Shown piece by piece: positions 60,414-64,000 of a DNA stretch of 64,000 nucleotides. The stretch is from Legionella santicrucis (GTDB taxonomy: Bacteria > Pseudomonadota > Gammaproteobacteria > Legionellales > Legionellaceae). The notes under the pieces were generated by a model. That model was not told the DNA's origin, did not search any database, and saw only the letters and a program-made list of their open reading frames with translations. The stretch is from contig NZ_LNYU01000024.1 in assembly GCF_001468135.1 (NCBI RefSeq), positions 157,283-221,282 on the forward strand, read 5' to 3'. Made by a program: the position numbers and the translations under genes. The stretch's first letter is position 1. Every line of letters begins with the position of its first letter.

Positions 60414-60575
60414 CATATAAAAATCATTACATTTGAAAGGAAAAATGTGTTTATTCATTCAGTTAGCTTTAGGTGATTTATATTCCCAAATCCAAATAAT
60501 CAAGAATTGGCAGAAGTTGTAATAATATCAATTTTATATAAAAATAAGTTGTAATTTATAATAAGGACAGTTTTA

Positions 60576-63500
60576 ATGTTAGGAATACTTTCAATTAGGG
60601 AACGCTTTTCAGCCGTAATTGCATCCTTTGTTCTCGCTATAGTAGCTCTTTTTATTAATTTCAATTTAAGTTTTTCTCCACATTATACGGATTTTATAGT
60701 GGGCAACATTACATGGGGTGCTCAAACAAAACTGCAAGATTTAATTGCTGTACCATTGTTTATAACTGTTCTATTTTTGGGATTTTTATTGCTTCAATTG
60801 GCACTCGCGAAGCAAAAACATATATTTGGTAATGAATATACTAATAAGTTAGCAAGCCAGTTTCTTTGGTGGTCATTGCCTTCTATCATTTCCCTTTCTA
60901 GTCTTTTTTTAGGTAAATCGATGGATAAGCAGTTAATTTACCTATCCGCTGTGGGTATCATAGTGCTAGGAGTTAGTGTTTCTTACCACACTTGGAAAAA
61001 CGTAGAAACCAATCCACTTGTCATTAGTTTATGTATGTTAATGGTTTTTTTAATTGGTTTTTTTCCAATAGAGACTGCACTTTTGTTGGGCCGTTTTTCA
61101 GTAGTTAGTAATGTTAATCTGGATTATTATGTAAAAATAATGCACATCATTTGGGGAGTTGGTACTCTATTTATGATGTTGTATTCAATTAAATATCCAA
61201 AAAAATTAAATCAACTGCTCACCCAACTTGTTTTTATTGGTCAAATCGGGTTACCAATACTTTTTCTTACATTGTATCCCGCTAATCTTTTGAAACCTGA
61301 CGGTGCTTTAACACATTACCAAACACAAATATCTCTTAAAATTCTTGTGTTAATCATGGTTATCTGGGGGATATACGATGTAGTAAATCGATATTGCAAG
61401 TATAAGTATACTTCTGAAGATTGGCTCAATATTTTTTCTCCAGTAGCTTTTTTTGCCTTATTTCTTGGATTTAAAATTGGAATCACTTCTGCGCCGTTAA
61501 TTAACCCTGACGATTATCATTTTGGAGAAAAACTGTTAGGTTGGTGGTCTTATATGAAGGGCTCACTTCCGTACGTGGACTATATACCTAGTCATGGATT
61601 GATTGATGATGATTTAGGTGCTTTTATATCTTATTTTTTTTATGATGGAAGTGCGGCTAGTATATCTGAAGCCTCCCGCCTTGGATTTGCGATTTTATCA
61701 TTTTTTGCATATATGTCCTTATATCTTTATTCAAGAAGTATTCCTTTAGCATTAGTTTCTTGTTACTTTGCTGGAATTCGATTCAGTTGGCTCTTTTTGA
61801 CTCCATTTATTTGTCTCTGGTTTAGTGAGTTTTTAAGAAAAAAACCGGAGAATTGGTTGAGTGTCTGGATACTTACAGCCCCATTTTTGATATTGGGAGT
61901 ACCCCCACAAGGGTTTATATTGGCAGCCGCATCCGGCATCATGGTTTTATATTTCACATGGATATTACTAGTCCACTCTAAAAAAGTAAGATGGAAAAAT
62001 ATTATATTATCATTGCTTTTTTTGGCCATTTTAGGGTTGACAACGTCATTGATTCCATTGCTTAAAGCTGCAATTCAATATGTAATAGAAAATGGAGCCA
62101 TCAATCAAGAGGCTTATGGAATTCCTTGGGTTAGCAGCTGGAACATGGAAAGTGGTAGTTTTTTATTGGAATTGATCCGTAATTCTTGGATCCTCATTCT
62201 TATGGGGGCTCTACTTTTAATGTACTCAAGTACAAAAAATAAAGAATTGCGTGAAAGTGTTTTATTACCATCTATGGTGACTCTATTATTTTTTGTTTTA
62301 TTAATTCCATACGCAATGGGGAGAATTGATCCACAAGCTATTTCCAGGCCAGGTCTAGTATCTATTTTTGGATGGTCAATTTTTATCCCTGTTTTAACCT
62401 GGAGTTTAATCAAACCATATAATAGAGTGCTTTTAATTTTAGTGGTAGCGTCAATGGGGGCTCTTGAATATGGCTCGTCTATTTCTTTAAATGCGTTTAT
62501 TTCAGCAGCGACCTCAAAGGTTCCTACAGGCCTGCTCCGGGATGGGCCTAGTTCTGGTCTCCCTAATGTTGGTTATGCTTTCGTTGAAAATGAACATTGG
62601 GAGCGACTGATTAAGCTTAATGATTTGCTAAATAAAAAATTAGCACCAAATGAAACTTATCTTGATCTAACGTCTAGAAATGCTCAGTATTATTATTTAA
62701 ATCGAAAACCTGTGGTGGCTATAACAGCACCATACAATATGGTTTCACCTTACCAACAAAAGAGAATAACAGCACATCTTTCTTTAAATCCACCAAAAGT
62801 GGTTCTTATTGAGGGAGCTAATATAATACATGATGGAGGCGGGCTGGCGCTTCGTAATCCATACTTATATCGTTTTGTAGTTGATAATTATCTACCCAGA
62901 TATGAAAACGGCTTTATTATCGGTGACCTTAAGACTGATAATAAAAATCAGCATACACCATTAATTGATGTTGAGCTTAAAAATTTTACAGATGTTAATT
63001 GGGAGCGAGGAGTAAATCGTAATAATGCTGCTGTAATTATTGATAATCCTTTTTTAATTACGCTTCTTAAAATTGGTACTAAAGTACGAGTGAGTAGTAA
63101 TGACGTTCGATCAATTACCAATATATCTCCTGAAAACAATACAATCTGGTTTGATGGCCCAGTTTTTGATCCTACCCAAATAGGTTACCCACATCGAATT
63201 GAAATTGAAAATGATACTCAGTTTGATCAAGACTATAGAAATTTATTATTTGAAAAAGCATTTGCTCATCCTGATCTTCATAAAATACCAGTTGCGTGGG
63301 GCAACTCTGAAAATACCTTAAAGAAAAAAATGAATCTAGTTAAAAAATTCGACAACATTACTCCTTCTTTATATGAAATGAGTGTAACAAAAAATGGTTA
63401 TGAAATTACTGGAGCCGATCCACAGTTAATATTTGATATAAGTGGCTATAGTGTATCTGGACATAATGCAGGCCTTTTGCGACTTAATTTCTCATGTGTG

Positions 63501-63749
63501 GATAGACAAGGAGAGCCTAGGTTGCAAATATTCTGGTGGGGAGATAAGGAGGGAGGCCCATCAGAAACCGCAAGTATAAAATTCACTGCGGATGATGGAG
63601 TATTAATAATACCACTGGATTCTTCGTCACGATGGTTAACATTGAATCAAATCAAAGGAATTAGAATCGATCTTGATAATGCAGTGGCTTGTAAAGCAAT
63701 TACTGTCAATAACGTTGGTTTATATCAAAGGAATTTTAATTTGTTATAA
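60576..63749 (+). CDS. Large polytopic membrane protein, GT-C-like
   Basis: 1057 residues. About 12-14 membrane spans lie in the first 650 residues, then a soluble domain (about 670-1057) with beta-rich segments. Between early spans is N-P-D-D-Y-H-F-G-E...K-G-S-L-P-Y-V-D-Y-I-P-S-H-G-L-I-D-D-D: acidic residues in the first large periplasmic loop and P-Y-x-D-Y are typical of GT-C glycosyltransferases that use polyprenyl-phosphate sugars. Not firmly recognised; it could instead be a glycan-modifying or ligase-like protein. AAGGACAG 6 nt before ATG. It follows the epimerase on the same strand with a 162-bp gap. Confidence 0.65.
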   Translation: MLGILSIRERFSAVIASFVLAIVALFINFNLSFSPHYTDFIVGNITWGAQTKLQDLIAVPLFITVLFLGFLLLQLALAKQKHIFGNEYTNKLASQFLWWSLPSIISLSSLFLGKSMDKQLIYLSAVGIIVLGVSVSYHTWKNVETNPLVISLCMLMVFLIGFFPIETALLLGRFSVVSNVNLDYYVKIMHIIWGVGTLFMMLYSIKYPKKLNQLLTQLVFIGQIGLPILFLTLYPANLLKPDGALTHYQTQISLKILVLIMVIWGIYDVVNRYCKYKYTSEDWLNIFSPVAFFALFLGFKIGITSAPLINPDDYHFGEKLLGWWSYMKGSLPYVDYIPSHGLIDDDLGAFISYFFYDGSAASISEASRLGFAILSFFAYMSLYLYSRSIPLALVSCYFAGIRFSWLFLTPFICLWFSEFLRKKPENWLSVWILTAPFLILGVPPQGFILAAASGIMVLYFTWILLVHSKKVRWKNIILSLLFLAILGLTTSLIPLLKAAIQYVIENGAINQEAYGIPWVSSWNMESGSFLLELIRNSWILILMGALLLMYSSTKNKELRESVLLPSMVTLLFFVLLIPYAMGRIDPQAISRPGLVSIFGWSIFIPVLTWSLIKPYNRVLLILVVASMGALEYGSSISLNAFISAATSKVPTGLLRDGPSSGLPNVGYAFVENEHWERLIKLNDLLNKKLAPNETYLDLTSRNAQYYYLNRKPVVAITAPYNMVSPYQQKRITAHLSLNPPKVVLIEGANIIHDGGGLALRNPYLYRFVVDNYLPRYENGFIIGDLKTDNKNQHTPLIDVELKNFTDVNWERGVNRNNAAVIIDNPFLITLLKIGTKVRVSSNDVRSITNISPENNTIWFDGPVFDPTQIGYPHRIEIENDTQFDQDYRNLLFEKAFAHPDLHKIPVAWGNSENTLKKKMNLVKKFDNITPSLYEMSVTKNGYEITGADPQLIFDISGYSVSGHNAGLLRLNFSCVDRQGEPRLQIFWWGDKEGGPSETASIKFTADDGVLIIPLDSSSRWLTLNQIKGIRIDLDNAVACKAITVNNVGLYQRNFNLL

Positions 63750-63799
63750 CGTTTGTTAATCAAGATACTATCTATTTGCGTTATGGGAGAAACTAGGTG

Positions 63800-64000
63800 A
63801 TGAATATATTTCATCAAAAGAGACTAGTGGGGGTTATCAGTTTAGGCTTGATAATAGTTATAAGCACTCTTATTTTTTCAAATAATATCACTAAAAGTGC
63901 TTCTGAATTTCAATTTCGCTCTTATCGAGATGGTTCAGAAGCCCTTGTTTTAGGAAAGATTTTTGCTGATTTAGAAAAGATATCTACTAATCAAGCGAAT
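63800..64000 (+). CDS. Partial membrane-anchored protein (runs off the window)
   Basis: The first 67 codons from ATG 63800: a short basic N-terminus (MNIFHQKRLVG), one hydrophobic span (VISLGLIIVISTLIFS), then SNNITKSASEFQFRSYRDGSEALVLGKIFADLEKI. GGGAGAA about 8 nt upstream. It continues beyond 64000, so neither length nor family can be given. 50 nt after the GT-C-like gene on the same strand. Confidence 0.55.
   Translation, partial: MNIFHQKRLVGVISLGLIIVISTLIFSNNITKSASEFQFRSYRDGSEALVLGKIFADLEKISTNQAN

Overview
The window is AT-rich gammaproteobacterial chromosome that most resembles Legionella or a close relative in the Legionellales. I judge this from gene content read by eye, with no database search. 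The signs are proBA, many efflux and surface-glycan genes, and several genes that look like Dot/Icm-type effectors: a eukaryotic-like Ser/Thr kinase, a PP2C phosphatase, a large coiled-coil protein with a Glu-rich C-terminal tail, and a small protein ending in a CaaX box. No rRNA, tRNA, CRISPR array, prophage or intact IS was recognised.

Layout. 0.1-6 kb is housekeeping and transport: an exported-looking deaminase, a CPA1 Na+/H+ antiporter, proB-proA and an MHS-type MFS transporter. 6-11 kb holds a CMD-family protein, a predicted beta-rich small protein and a divergent tripartite exporter (NodT-type outer-membrane factor facing HlyD plus FUSC). 11-25 kb is accessory: a single-domain response regulator, a secreted Tyr-rich nonapeptide-repeat protein, a PP2C phosphatase with rearranged motif order, a secreted MetX-like hydrolase, a remnant of IS1-type insA, a large putative effector, a second transposase remnant, a TolB-like protein and a kinase.

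25-41 kb is envelope glycan and lipid. Two glycosyltransferase genes are followed by a set that together looks like a sphingolipid-type pathway: an SDR reductase, a CDP-alcohol phosphotransferase, a PAP2 protein, a triple-fusion enzyme (fatty-acid-activating ligase, acyl carrier protein and alpha-oxoamine synthase) and a long GNAT-like acyltransferase. A polysaccharide deacetylase, two more glycosyltransferases and an LtaS-like sulfatase-fold protein follow. 41-49 kb has a LysR regulator, the CaaX protein, a phosphoethanolamine transferase and a DevBCA/MacAB-like ABC exporter operon with its own outer-membrane factor.

49-64 kb is an ABC-transporter-dependent O-polysaccharide cluster: Wzm, Wzt with a C-terminal sugar-binding-type domain, a methyltransferase/kinase-like protein with a 29-unit, 14-residue coiled-coil repeat, a 1481-residue multi-glycosyltransferase, an NAD-sugar epimerase and a GT-C-like membrane protein, with a further membrane gene running off the edge. 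The methyltransferase plus long coiled coil recalls WbdD, the chain terminator and molecular ruler of E. coli O9a, so a length-setting role is proposed. It and the neighbouring polymerase-like protein share a nearly identical domain.

Two families of small palindromic intergenic elements recur in the window, one ending in TTAACGTGAGTTCG-like sequence and one in GTCTGTTGACAATT.
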